Of a stretch of 64,000 nucleotides of DNA, positions 37,170-47,225 are shown one piece after another. Position numbers and translations under genes: made by a program. A model generated the notes under the pieces. That model worked only from the letters and a program-made list of their open reading frames with translations, ran no database searches and had not been told where the DNA came from. The DNA is from Struthio camelus (lineage: Eukaryota > Chordata > Aves > Struthioniformes > Struthionidae): the NCBI RefSeq assembly GCF_040807025.1, contig NC_090943.1, positions 2,501 to 66,500 on the forward strand, given 5' to 3'. Each line of letters starts with the position of its first letter. Within the stretch, counting starts at the first letter, position 1.

Positions 37170-37950
37170 CCAGCGCCTGAGAGGTGCTCGCTAAAAGCTG
37201 AAGGGAGAGCCCTGGGGGGTACAGAGAGGAAAAGGGAGTATTCAGGGCACAAGAGAACAAATCGAGACCTCTGGGTGCAATAGAAGTTAAAAAAAAAATA
37301 TTACCAGGTGATGATAGAGCAAACAGAGTGACTCTGGGGGCACCAAAAGGCAAAGGCAGGACCCTGGGGCACACCAAAAATCACCCAGAAAACTCTGGGA
37401 CAGGGGATAAAGATCCTCTGGATCTTTCCAGGGATCCTTGTCCTGGATCCCTGGACAAGGAACTTTGCAGTGTGCTGCAAAACAAACATCGGGCCCCAGG
37501 GCACGCGGAAAAGCACACAGAGGGCTTGCCAGCAACCCAAAACGTGAATTGAGCTGTCCTGAGGACCACCAAAGGGCAAATGCAGGGCTCTTGGGCAAAC
37601 CAAAATTCAAGTGAAGGGCCTTTGTGCACACTAAAGTGGCCACAAGGCATGTCAAAGGGCTCAATGCAGCTGACGGCAAGGTGCCTACAGGCTCCCCCTT
37701 TCCCCAGGAAAACTGTCTCCCAGCACCAGGCACACAGGCCCCCGCCACCGACACATGAGGGACATTGCGGAGTGCTGAAAGCAAATCTGAGGGCAGTCTG
37801 GGGACTTCACATGGCCCTGGGGGGGGCCCTGGCTGCCCCCAGGATAATGGAAAACTCCACCAAGAGCCCCAAGGGTCGAGGCAATGCAAGGGAAGTTACC
37901 CCGAGCCCTGTGAACAGCACTGGGGTCCCTGGGAACCGCAGGGACCCCCA
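37170..37950. repeat. Outlying satellite relics
   Basis: Phrases such as GACTCTGGGGGCACCAAAAG, GACCCTGGGGCACACCAAAA and GGGCTCTTGGGCAAACCAAA match the diverged right-edge monomers at 32.9-34.1 kb. So the satellite resumes after the 34.24-37.1 kb promoter-like segment. Confidence 0.55.
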
Positions 37951-38063
37951 AGTACAAAGGATGTGGGGACCAGCTCCCAATCCCAGACACAATGTGTAAC
38001 CTCCTCCCCTGGGCATCATCTTCAGGCAAAGCGACGGCAGGAACCACAGACACGAGTGCAAAG

Positions 38064-38082
38064 AATAAAGCAACTGTTTATT
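38064..38082. terminator. Back-to-back polyadenylation signals
   Basis: AATAAA on the plus strand at 38064-38069 and on the minus strand at 38082-38077, eight bases apart. The minus-strand signal is followed by GU-rich text (GTGTCTGTGG), the better cleavage context. This suggests the 3' end of a leftward transcript. Confidence 0.45.
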
Positions 38083-38172
38083 GTTTTACTGCGCAGAAGC
38101 AACACCTGGGAGGGAGTTTGCCATGGAGCTCAGTGCCAGCATGCTTCCCCTTACCCTGTGACACCTGAAGAG

Positions 38173-38484
38173 TCATCTCTGCACCAGCGTTCGTCGGTCC
38201 TTTGGGGAAGGGTCAGCTCCTGCTGCTGCCCTTGACGCGGCAGGCGTCTGAGTAGCTGACAGCCTATCCCCTCTACTTTTTCCTTCAGGGATAGGATTCA
38301 GCTCTGACAGGTGAGAAGATCTTTGATCTCTGATCCTGCCTGTCTGCACTACTGCCCTACCCCAGACTAGAGCCCTGCAAGACACTTTCACAGCTCTCAC
38401 CTCACCTGTCACATCACCACTCTCAGTGCGATGGGCCTGCGCCTTATCAAATCCAGACCTCAGGTCAGTGCACAAAGCTGAACG
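38173..38484 (-). CDS. Candidate 3' coding exons of an unrecognised minus-strand gene
   Basis: An excellent acceptor (CCTTCCCCTGTTCCCAG) precedes 38484. A good donor (ACAG|GTGAGG) follows 38406 after a 79-nt open segment, and another acceptor (CTTCTCACCTGTCAG) precedes 38303. Joining the segments 38484-38406 and 38303-38173 keeps one frame through a TGA at 38173. The putative 102-nt intron is also open, so retention is possible. The C-terminal part is basic and Ala/Pro-rich. The minus-strand polyA signal is 90 bp beyond the stop. No family is recognised. A plus-strand donor also occurs at 38310, so strand assignment is not certain. Confidence 0.3.
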   Translation of the reverse strand, partial: RSALCTDLRSGFDKAQAHRTESGDVTGEVRAVKVSCRALVWGRAVVQTGRIRDQRSSHLSELNPIPEGKSRGDRLSATQTPAASRAAAGADPSPKDRRTLVQR

Positions 38485-39511
38485 CTGGGAACAGGGGAAG
38501 GTTAGGAACCCCAGAGAAGGGTTTGCACCCTGCTGCTTAGGCTTCGGGGCTTACAGTTTATTATCTAAGGATTCAGCCCTTGTCATTTATCAGTAAGGCG
38601 TAAGCCCTGAACCCTAAGTGACAAACTGCAAATCTTGGAACCCAAGTGGTTGCTTTAAAATTTACGGATGAGGTTGGATTTTAAATCCTGCGCCCTGATC
38701 GCTAAGTCAGCAAACTGTAAACCCTGACTGATAAAGACAGCCCCACAAAATAAAGTAATAAACCATAGCCCCTGAGTGACAGACCCTCAACAACAAACTA
38801 AACAATAAACCTCAAGTGAAAAACTCCAAACCCTCAGCTTTAAGCAAGAAACACCAAAGTACACATGAGCGTGCAAGTTTTGCCCACAGCTTAAGAAGTT
38901 TCCCCTTCATTTAGAAGTACAGCAGAACAGGAAGATATGCATCAGAATCATGTTACAGTTGCTGTTTATAAGCTTGGTCTTAGCCACCATTCAAATGTGA
39001 GCACATGCAAGAATCGCTCCACAGGACTGCAGTAAGCTGCACTTCCACTGAACCTACCTGAAACATTGCAAGCGCTTATTCAACTCCATTACAGACAATT
39101 AATATTTTTGGTCCCCTCAGCTCCATGGGCAAACATCCACAGCCAGTGACTCCAGCAACCACCTAGGGGACAACCACCTTCCACCTCCCAGCCCTGCACA
39201 CACACAGTGCAGCCCCAAGACTTAGCTGCGTCCACGCTGCAAGTCAGAGCTCGACCTTCATGGCCAGCCACAGATCTCCGCAGAGCTCCCAGCTGTGACA
39301 CCGCTCCTTCGACTGCCAGACTATGCTTCAGCACCTGCAAAGAAGCCAGAACAGTTACTGAGAGGCCAGGCAACTGCGCAGCCCTCCTAGAACTACTCCC
39401 TAGTCCAAGGCCCGTAACTGTTCCCACAATTATGACTGACCCTCTACACTGCTCCAGTCACTCTCTCAGGCTCCGTTTTATCGCAAGGATGTCACGGCAG
39501 CCCTCACATAC
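38485..39511. other. Single-copy segment, mostly empty
   Basis: 38.5-39.1 kb is AT-rich with scattered AACCCT-like words and AAATAAA. A minus-strand acceptor (GGCTTCTTTGCAG) precedes 39334 and its frame is open to 39089 with helix-like residues (VLKHSLAVEGAVSQLGALRR), but no convincing donor was found. Confidence 0.3.
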
Positions 39512-39667
39512 AGTCAGGCTCGCTCAGGCACTCGGCCACCTCCAGCCTTCGGTAGATGGTCCTCCTCAGGGAAACTGTGCTGCTGACGGACACTCTCAGA
39601 AAGCACTGTCCAGCCAAGGCAGGATAAAAACTAAGGCCTCCAAAAACTCCAAACTCTGGAGGCTGAG
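39512..39667 (-). CDS. Candidate unrecognised exon, 52 codons
   Basis: Minus-strand acceptor (CAGTTTCCCATCAG) before 39667 and donor GTATGT after 39512 bound a 156-nt segment, open in one frame and of symmetric phase. Residues such as FGVFGGLSFYPALAGQCFL and RRTIYRRLEVAECL look like ordinary globular protein, unlike the repeat-derived frames elsewhere. I cannot name a family or join it to neighbouring candidates in phase. Confidence 0.3.
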
Positions 39668-40380
39668 CTGATGGGAAACTGACTCTGGCCTGGACAATGA
39701 CAGAAGAAGGATTTTGCTTCACTCGTTCAGGCTGCCTAGCATGTGGCCCAAGTCAGACAGACCGTGCTGGATAATCCCTGTGACATGACAGCGTGCCGGA
39801 AAGCAGAGTTGAAAACAGGCTCCTGGAAGAGGAGCAGAGTAAGGCTGATGTAGGGAAGACAACAGTTTGCATAAAGTCAGAAAACAGGGCTCAATGCCAG
39901 CGACACGATCACGACTCAAGCTGCACCGCGCAGCAGCCCTGTCTGCGCACAGGCAGACAAGACACAGTAACTGCAGACTGCACTGACGAGTACGACAGAC
40001 AACAGTAGCTCCAGACTGCCCTACCACAAGCACCTGTCCTAACACCCGAGTACTCGGAGCCTCTGCTAATCTCTGCCTCCACGACAGCTTCCCCAGAAGC
40101 CTCTTCACTGTCTACCACATCCCCCACAGCATCTATGGCCCATTAGTGCTCCCCCACTGCACATCCGCAGCCCCATGCCTCTGCACATAGAGACACTGCA
40201 GGGGTATCTGACATGACCTGAACCAGGCAGATTGATGGGACCCTCTGGTCGCTACTGATCATCTCTGCTGAGCACCAATTGCCTCTTGACTCCTTCCACA
40301 CCAGACAAAACACAAAGGAATGATGAACTTTCAACTGGACAGAGGAACAGGGAGCAGAACAGAAGGAAAGAGGGATAGAG
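39668..40380. other. Single-copy segment without assigned gene
   Basis: A minus-strand open stretch at about 39719-39785 (GIIQHGLSDLGHMLGSLNE) follows a possible acceptor (GCTGTCATGTCACAG) but does not join the next candidate exon in phase. Nothing else is convincing. Confidence 0.3.
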
Positions 40381-41160
40381 AGCTTGGCTGACAGATGGAA
40401 AAAGAAAGAGAAGGACAGAGACCTAGCCCCAGGGTCAGGGCCCTGGACAAAGGAAGAGAAAAAGAGGACAGAGGGCCAGACAGGTGGAGGGCTGAAGAGA
40501 GGACCAGGGAGCAGAAGAGAGAAAAAGAGGGATGTAGAAGTGGACAGAAGAATAAAGAGAGGAAAGGAGGGAAGGGGAAGCAGACAGAGGGATGGGAAGC
40601 AAAAGAGAAGGGTGGAGAACCAGACAGAGGAACGGGGACTGGAAGAGAGGGAAAGGGAGCCAGTCAAAGCAATGGGAAGAGAGCGAGAAGGACGAAGAGC
40701 CAACCAGAAAGGTGGAGAGAAAAAAAGTAGGAGGGAAAGTCAGACAGAGAGATGAGATAGAGCAGGGGAAAAGAGGGATAGGGAGACAAATAGATGGATG
40801 GGGAGCTGAACAGAGGGACGGAAAGAGAAAGAGAAGGCTGGAGAGGGGGACAGAAGGCTGGAAAGGTACAAAGAGACAGACAAGAGCGGCAGAGAGTGGC
40901 AGTGGGAGGGGGAGCTGGACAGATGGACAGCGGGCAGGTAGTGGGACAGAGAGGGGAAAAGGATGATCGAGAGCTGGATAGAGTGATAGGGAGCCAGTTG
41001 GAGGGAGGAACATATTGACAGAGGGATGGAAAGAGTACAAGAGGGATGGGGAGCTGGGCAGAGCAACGAGTAGTTAAACAAAGGGATGGGGCACCGGACA
41101 GAGCTATGGGAAAGAAAGAGAAAGATGGAGAGCTGGACAGAGGGACAGGGAGCAGAACCG
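40380..41160. repeat. Purine-rich degenerate minisatellite, tract 1
   Basis: Plus strand is almost all A/G, built on roughly 20-bp words such as AGAGGGATGGGGAGCTGGAC and GGAAAGAGAAAGAGAAGG. Same family as 57.72-58.52 and 59.44-60.55 kb, always with purines on the plus strand. Long minus-strand Ser/Leu/Pro frames are artefacts. Confidence 0.85.
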
Positions 41161-41219
41161 GATGGACCCAGGCAGCCTGCCCGGGACAGCCCTCGACCCG
41201 CTCCAGCCCCGCTCACCCG

Positions 41220-41400
41220 CCGAGCGCTCTGCACACCGTTTTCCCCAAGTCCGCCTGTGGGCCTGCTTGCCCGAATCCCTGCACCTCCAGAGCGCCTGCG
41301 TCCGCGAGAGCGAGGGCGCACGCACGGGCCCACACCGGGGAGGAACCTTGCACTCCGTCACGCCCTTTTACTACTGCTTGTGCATCAGCCCCTTTCAGAC
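41220..41400. repeat. Diverged subtelomeric module, GC-rich copy
   Basis: CCTCCAGAGCGCCTGCGTCC...GAGCGAGGGCGCAC...GGGGAGGAACCT matches 57.62-57.69 kb (CTCCAGGCCGCCTGCATCTG...GAGTGAGGGTGCAC...GGGGAGGAACCT) and 53.76-53.82 kb. This copy keeps many CpGs that read as TpG/CpA in the others, which suggests it was spared methylation decay. Confidence 0.6.
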
Positions 41401-41529
41401 CGTCACGTGCGCACGCTTAACCCCCCAAATTCTCTCAGCCCTTAACAACTTCCGTACTCACAGCACCTAGCTTTCCCACGCTCTTCCCCGTCTTGTTTGA
41501 AAACCCTCCCAGAGCTCTTCTGTACTTAC

Positions 41530-41613
41530 GTGCTTCCTTAAAACAGCATCACCGAAATCAACAAAACGGGTCGAGCGGCTCCTCCTCAGGTTGCTGGCCC
41601 TCGGAACACTATT
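41530..41613 (-). CDS. Candidate unrecognised exon, 28 codons
   Basis: A perfect donor (GCAC|GTAAGT) and an acceptor (GATTCATTTGCAG) on the minus strand enclose exactly 84 nt in phase 0. The peptide is Arg/Ser-rich then acidic-hydrophobic (NSVPRASNLRRSRSTRFVDF and GDAVLRKH). The splice context is among the best in this region. Family unknown. Confidence 0.35.
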
Positions 41614-42066
41614 CTGCAAATGAATCAAACCACCAAGGTCACCGGGAGGTTCCTGTTTTGGAGCTTCCTCTCCCCCCTCCCGCTCCCCCCCCCCCCAAGC
41701 TTTCATTACGGTTCCCTAACCTGGGCAAACGCAGGTCCTCCCTTAAGCACTGCAACAGTTTTTATTCTGGGGTCCCAAGTTCCCGTTATTACTTGCTGCT
41801 AGGCAGCAAAGCAAGGCGAGGACAGGTCGGGTCACAGGTTACCCATCTAGCCATCCTAAATTCTCATTTTAGGCCTCGCCGGTTACTCCGGGTAAACAGA
41901 CCAAAATAAAGCTCCAGACAGGCAGGTGAGGCTTCACACAGACCTCGCGGGCCTGCTAGCGCCAGCGATGCCATAGCGACTGGGCTACCAGGCGCTACTC
42001 CCCCCTCTCCTTTGCTGGTCCACGAAGCGTGGCTCACGGGTCACGGTAAGGACGCTGCCAACCTTC
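41614..42066. other. Single-copy segment, C-run
   Basis: Includes a run of ten or so C at about 41685-41696. No feature assigned. Confidence 0.3.
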
Positions 42067-42299
42067 CTACGGCCGAAGGCTCCTCTTCGGAACCGGGCAG
42101 AGAACCTTTCCGCTGGCATTTGGATTCTCCTGGCCGCTCCTGACACGCGATAACTGACAGAGGTCTGAGGGCAGCAGCCCGTAGTTCTTCACGGCAGCAT
42201 ATAGTCCTTCCCCAATGTTCCGAACGCCTAGGATTAAGGCAACGTATAAACACAAAAATACTACCGCTATGGGGTGGGTGTAAAGCCAAGCTACAATTC
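42067..42299 (-). CDS. Candidate exon with one membrane-spanning segment
   Basis: Minus-strand acceptor (TTTTCGTTGGCTGCAG) before 42299. The open frame reads IVAWLYTHPIAVVFLCLYVA then LILGVRNIGEGLYAAV, a convincing single transmembrane helix of about 22 residues followed by a polar segment. The stop or donor limit is unclear: GTGAAG near 42186 is a possible donor, and the frame runs on to 42067. I recognise no family. It could equally be an in-frame accident. Confidence 0.3.
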
Positions 42300-43200
42300 C
42301 TGCAGCCAACGAAAACCTCTCCGTGTCTGACAGAACGAGCCACGCGCATCAGCGCCTACGGCTCAAGGCCAGCAACCCCTCCCAGGCGCCGTTCTTCTGG
42401 CAGGCTGCGGGTCTGAACTCCTCCGTCTTGTCTGGCACAGGATAACTTTGTCAGCCAGCGCTCATCGCTGGGGGCACGGTAAAATCCATCGCCCTACCAA
42501 AGCATAAAGCACAGCAAAAAAAGCGGAGAGCGCCGCAGGAAATTTTTAAGAAACCAAACTCGTTTATAGGCGCAAAAAGCACACACACTAAGACACACGC
42601 AAGCAAGATCAACGATAGCATGCAAGGCACAAACACCGCTTCCCCCAGCCCCCGTTCTGGTCACTATGACGACCCTCGGGTTGCTGTGAAAGGGAAGCGG
42701 GACTAAGTAGCCGCTAGAGATTAATCTTTTGGAAGCCTTCTGCGTCCACATTTGTGGCACAACCGCGCTCTGCCCCTCATTCAACTCAGACACGCAGAGG
42801 AAGATCCGCTCCTCGTAACGCTTGCGCAGCAACCCACCCCCCGTTACGCTTCGTGCCCGCTGTGCCACTTGGAGAGAGGATGCGCTGCTGTCTACTCGTT
42901 TCCCTGGCATTAGCTGTTCCAGAGGGAATTGAGCAGATCGGCCTGCATCTGTGCCATCAGAGGCAAAAAAAAATAAATCTCAAGGGCAGCTACAGCCCAG
43001 ATTGCCACTAAGCAGTCCTTCTCGCAGCCGGAGAATTTCTGTTCGGGCCTCAAAGGGGATGGATGTAAGGATGCTGCTGCCAGCACCCGCTTTCCCTTAC
43101 CGCTGTTTTCTAACGGTGCTGCTCCCGCGGAAGCAGCAGACGTGGAAAGCATTGCTGAGAAAGGCTTGCCTCGTCCCGGCAACTTTAGGGCAGGAGATTT
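42300..43200. other. Single-copy, CpG-retaining DNA
   Basis: Balanced composition with undepleted CpG. No repeat or gene that I can support. Confidence 0.3.
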
Positions 43201-43299
43201 TTTACAGACGCTTCTCTCAGTTTAGTGAAAGCGGCGTTGTGTTCCTTGCTCCGGCTCCGTTCCCGACTCCCTCCAGGAATTTCCGCCACGGTCTGCTGA

Positions 43300-43480
43300 T
43301 GCCCGCAAAGCTATCTTACCACTGCTGGAGGAAATTAAATCCTCCTAAAAATCGCTCCAAGTCGGAACTGATGAGGAGGACCCTAAATGCCACGAGGCTT
43401 TGGCCTTTCTCCTATCTCCCCTCTTCCTCTTTCCCCAAATACCATGGCCATGTCACTAGCCTGGGGTTGCACTAACTGAG
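43300..43480. repeat. Diverged subtelomeric module, copy at 43.4 kb
   Basis: AACTGATGAGGAGGACCC...CACGAGGCTTTGGCCTT...TTTCCCCAAATAC...CTGGGGTTGCACTAA matches 53.21-53.32 kb (GGACTGATGGGAAGGACCC...CACAAAGCTTTGGCCTT...TTTCCCCAATTAC...TTGGGGTTGCACTAA). Confidence 0.7.
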
Positions 43481-43687
43481 CCTTCCTGAAATCACTCTCT
43501 TAATTTTACAATTCAGACACCTCTCTCTCCCCTCGCTTCCTTCTCGGTAACTCTGGTCACTTGACTATCATTCCCCTAAGATAATAATTTGCTGTCTTGT
43601 AGCTTTTAAAATACGATGCTTCATAGACACACGAAGTCTACACGTGCACAGAAACACACGCACGCAGCATACTTTTTGTAGCGCGTA

Positions 43688-43867
43688 CAGACCTGTGATA
43701 TGTTGGCCATCTGTTATCCTGATCCCCATCGATGGCGATCCTTCCTCACCAGGAGGAACGGGCTTTGCCTCTTTGGGAGACGGAGGCAGCTTTCGGCTGG
43801 TTCCATTTGATTTCATTCCTCCAGCTCGCTTACGTTTTTCCGGTCTCTCCAGTTTCAGCCGCGGCAA
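43688..43867 (-). CDS. Candidate Lys/Pro-rich open frame
   Basis: A 60-codon stop-free stretch (KLERPEKRKRAGGMKSNGTS then RKLPPSPKEAKPVPPGEEG) ends near a weak donor (CACAG|GTCTGT). The nearest upstream acceptor (CTTTGTAG) brings an in-frame stop, and a competing donor GTAAGC lies inside. So the coding status is doubtful. It reads like a nuclear basic linker but no family is recognised. Confidence 0.2.
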
Positions 43868-43992
43868 TTAATCTACAAAGCATCACATCTTTCCCTTTTC
43901 GTAGATGCATGTAAGATAGCGACACCAAACAGAAACACCCAAAGCAAAACTACGGCAGACACAGCTAACAGTAGCCACAGGGTAGGAACGGG

Positions 43993-44219
43993 TTACTTAG
44001 TCCTCAGCGCTGCCCCTGGGAGACAGAAATAACAGGCGTTTGTTATCACTAGTTGCCCACGCCAGAACACCTCCTTCTGTAGCAGTTTCTGCCGAGATGA
44101 AGGGTCCGCTAAACTTCGTTCCGGCTTCCTTGTTTTATCCGGTGCCTTAGGTATTAATCGCCAAAAACCGCTCGCCCGTCTTTTCTCTTCGTCAGCTTTT
44201 GCTATCGTTGCTTCCATCC
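43993..44219 (-). CDS. Candidate exon with strong acceptor and ATG
   Basis: Minus-strand acceptor CCCTGTTTGTTACAG precedes 44219. Two bases later an ATG in good context opens a 74-codon frame, basic and helix-prone at first (MEATIAKADEEKRRASGFWR). The frame does not join in phase with the ATG at 46514, so if real it either starts here or intermediate exons were missed. No family recognised. Confidence 0.25.
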
Positions 44220-45950
44220 CTGTAACAAACAGGGATTGTTAAACTTGCGTTTTTACCTCCAATGAAACACTTAAATTCACGTGTGTTCTTTTCCTCTTTA
44301 CCATGTTCTTCCCCCCCCCACCCCGCCCCGTCCTTAAAGGAGAGGTCTTAATACAGCGCTTTGCATCACGCGACGCGTTACAGGGTAAACAGTTTGGAAA
44401 CATTACATACGGCCGTTAGGACTAGGTTATCGGACAGGCAGGCACATCCCCTAATGCTCACCCACGCCATTGTTAGAAAAGGGATTTAATTTAGCTGTAG
44501 CCCAACTTAGCACTAGTGCCTGAAGTAGACGAAGGCTGCAGGCGTGAACTGGAAATGAGCTCGAGAGACAATGCTGAGGATGCGACTGCAAACCCAGCTA
44601 GAACCAGCCCTCAAAGATACAGCACGCACTGGACAGAGGTAACTTCAGGTAAGATAAGGCACCGTGAAACAGGCACATAGCAACCGTCCCGGGATGCAGA
44701 CGTGAACCAATCAAAAGGGAAGAGACCACCGACTCCAGTACACAAGACTGGAAGAGACTGTCGCTGGCAGGTGGGGAAATAAGACTGTAAGGAGTAGAAT
44801 TACCGGCAAATTTCTTTGTTCGGGGTCCTTCCCCAGAGGCACCCAGCTCGAGCTGTTACTTTGCTGTACCGGCGTTTAAACAGATAATTAATTTTGCTGC
44901 TAGACGTCCGCGAGACTCTGCTCCTCAGAAACCTAGGGTCGAACTGTTTCCATAACGCCACCTTCCACGACAGCTTATTCGTTTTTATTCCGGTTCGGTG
45001 TGATTGTACTGTTCAGTGTCCTTTCTTGAACCCTCGCGTACGCGTGCTTAACCGGCAAGTCTCTTGGTCTTTAACTACGTGGAAGAACGACAGCGCTTCG
45101 TTTGCCCGCCTCCGTTTCAAACCTTTTGTTGACACGGCTCCTAGATTCCTCCCGTACGCGGACGCTCGCTTCAGAAGCGATGCCCAAAGCGAACAACTGG
45201 ATCACTAGGTCTAGCTGCTTCTCTTCAAGATGTCCTCCTTCGATGGGTTACCCTGCCAGACAAACCAACAAGACCGATGAGGCCATGAGGGGATCAGACT
45301 TTTGGATCGCTTCTCTAAGGCTTTCAGGGTGATTGATGTAACCGCTTCTCTTCGCGTTACTCAAAGCTACGTTCCTCTATTACTTGGGACTAAACCGTTT
45401 CCGGTGTCAGAGGGGCTTGCTGTTTGTTTCAGCTTTACACGCAGTCCATAATCTGCTAGGCATCATCTCTAGTCCCTTCCGCTTTCACAACACTTTTGGT
45501 AAGTAAAGGTGGTAATTAACAGTACCCATCGTCCTATGGGCTGGAGGAGCACCTCTCTCCTTCTCCGAGGACAAGCCACATTTAGAGAGTCCTCTTGCAC
45601 GCGCAGAGGGAAAAATCTGTTTGCCACCTCTGCATCTATCTGTCCCCGTTAGTCACCAAGAAGGGCTGTAAGTTCCCTTTTCTCTAAGGAGAGCAGACAA
45701 GAGGAGGTGTCAGGCTGCTGTGCCACTGCTGGAGACACCCACACCCCCGTGCAGCGTACGAGCGCCTGGGCAGACGTCAGAGGCAACGGGGGACCCATCA
45801 ACACATATTGGACTGGGGAACCCCGTGGCTTCGGGGCAGCTGTGCAGGAGGGCGCGGGGCTCAGCGAGGCTCAGGGGGGGTTACAGTCAGTTGGTGCCCG
45901 GGTTGGCTGGGGCCCACAGTCTGTGCCTGCGACTGGGGGAGGCCTCAGGG
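44220..45950. other. Single-copy segment without assigned gene
   Basis: Ordinary sequence, CpG not depleted. Short frames on both strands have no supporting splice or start context that I trust. Confidence 0.35.
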
Positions 45951-45959
45951 TGCCTGGGC

Positions 45960-46150
45960 GTATTTTTCCCCTGTCCACCTTCTCGTTTCCCTAGCTACAA
46001 CTCTCAAGTAAACGTTCTTGGGGGCACGCTAACTGCACCTGGCTCAAAGTGACCTTAAATCGGTTTGGTCCGGTAGCTTTAAGCTTCCTTGCGACTTACC
46101 AGCACCCTCGGGCAAGCCTGCCGCGACGGGAGCCGTCCGCCCAGCGCCGC
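45960..46150. repeat. Diverged subtelomeric module fused to the CpG island
   Basis: CTTGGGGGCACGCTAACTGC...GACCTTAAATC matches 53.30-53.35 kb. GCGACTTACCAGCACCCTCG...GGGAGCCGTCC matches 53.65-53.71 kb (GCCACTTACCAACACCCTTG...AGGAGCTATCC). Relative to the 53-kb copy about 300 bp are missing between the two parts. Confidence 0.65.
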
Positions 46151-47090
46151 TCCGGGGCCCGCCAGCCTCGCCGCTCCTCCCGGCCGCCTCCGCAGGGGCG
46201 AGCGCCCGCCCCGGCCGCGCCGGGGAGGAACCGGGGCCCTGAGGGCGACACACGGCAAACGGACGGTCAAACCCGCGCTCCCGGCAGACCCTGGGCCGCG
46301 CTGCCGGCGCCAGGCCCGAGCCCCCTCCCCAAACCTCGCCCCGCACCTCCGCCTCCACGCAGCGACGGCCCCAGCGGGCAGAAACCGCCCGACGCCCGCG
46401 ACCGCCCGAGGGGACGCGCTCACCTCACCGGGGCCCCCAGATCCCCGACTCCGGGCGGCCTCGGCCCGCACCCGCCGCCGTCCCAGCGAAAACTCCGTCC
46501 CCGCGCGCCGCCATGCTGCTCCCCGCCGCCGCACATGCGCCGCCCTCCGCGCATGCGCCGATCGCGAACAGGGCGCGGCAGCGCCGGGGGCCCGGCTATC
46601 GAGCACCGCGCATGCGCCGGCTCCGCCCCGGGCGGGAGGGGAGGGGAGGGGAGGAGCGAGGAGGGGAGTGGGAGGGACGGAGGGAAGGGGAGGGGGCGAG
46701 GGGGGGAGCGGGAGGGGGGGCCAGGCGGGGAAGAGCGCCCCCGCGTGCTCCCGGCGCGGGGCTGCAGCCCGCCGCCCCCGCCGCGGCCCCGCGGGGCTCG
46801 CGCTCAGCGGCGGGCGCCCCGGGGCTGCTCAGTCCGTGCCCGAGAGCCCGCGGCGATCAGCGAGCGGGCTCCGGTGCTGCACCGGTGCGAGGGCACCGCG
46901 GAGCAGCGCCGAGGCGGCACTGCCCGTCCCCGCGACAACAGGAAGGAAGCACCAGTACGGAAAAGCACTCTGCGCTGCGGGTCTGTGAGCACGGGGAAGG
47001 GGCGAGGAGCGCGGCCCCTTCGCTTACCCGTTACCCAAACACGGCGGAGTAGGGGCGAACACGGCGACCGGCACTGCGCGGGTGCGCGCC
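46100..47090. promoter_or_regulatory. CpG island with NRF1-type sites
   Basis: Extremely GC-rich. CCGCGCATGCGCCG occurs at 46547-46560 and again at 46606-46619, and a GCACATGCGCC variant at about 46531. On the minus strand an ATG in strong context (GCAGCATGGCGGC) at 46514 opens 86 nt ending at a consensus donor (CCCCG|GTGAGG) at 46429, a plausible first exon of a leftward gene. A (GAGGGG)n stretch at about 46636-46730 can form G-quadruplexes on the plus strand. It directly borders the 76-bp array. Confidence 0.65.
46429..46514 (-). CDS. Candidate first coding exon in CpG island
   Basis: ATG at 46514 in a Kozak-like context, 28 codons plus two bases, Gly/Ala/Arg-rich, then GTGAGG. Three NRF1-like sites lie 15-105 bp upstream. 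No downstream exon joins it in phase with confidence. The protein is unknown. Confidence 0.3.
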
Positions 47091-47095
47091 GGCTG

Positions 47096-47225
47096 GCTGC
47101 AGTATTCTCCGTACGCCGGCGAGGGCAGCGGCGGCTGCAGAACTGGCGTTTCGACACCGGAGGGCAGCAGTGAGCACAGGGAAACCAGTGCGCAGGCGGG
47201 CGCCTTACCGGTGCAGTACTGGCTT
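47096..47225. repeat. Decayed left edge of the 76-bp array
   Basis: GGCTGCAGTATTCTCC...GGCGAGGGCAGCGGCGGCTG CAGAAC...TTTCGACACCGGAGGGCAGC are imperfect copies of the 76-bp unit that lack the GCGCATGCGC palindrome. Confidence 0.75.

Noticed and set aside
35333..37194. 253- and 506-codon frames across the 61-bp array and CpG island
   Set aside because: 61 bp is not a multiple of three, so the peptide cycles every 183 bp. The array is better explained by factor-binding motifs.
43820..43875. Walker-A-like ETGETGKT in an alternative minus-strand exon ending at donor GTAAGC
   Set aside because: Only a short 38-nt open segment. The motif is not a true GxxxxGK[ST] helicase site and no helicase sequence surrounds it.
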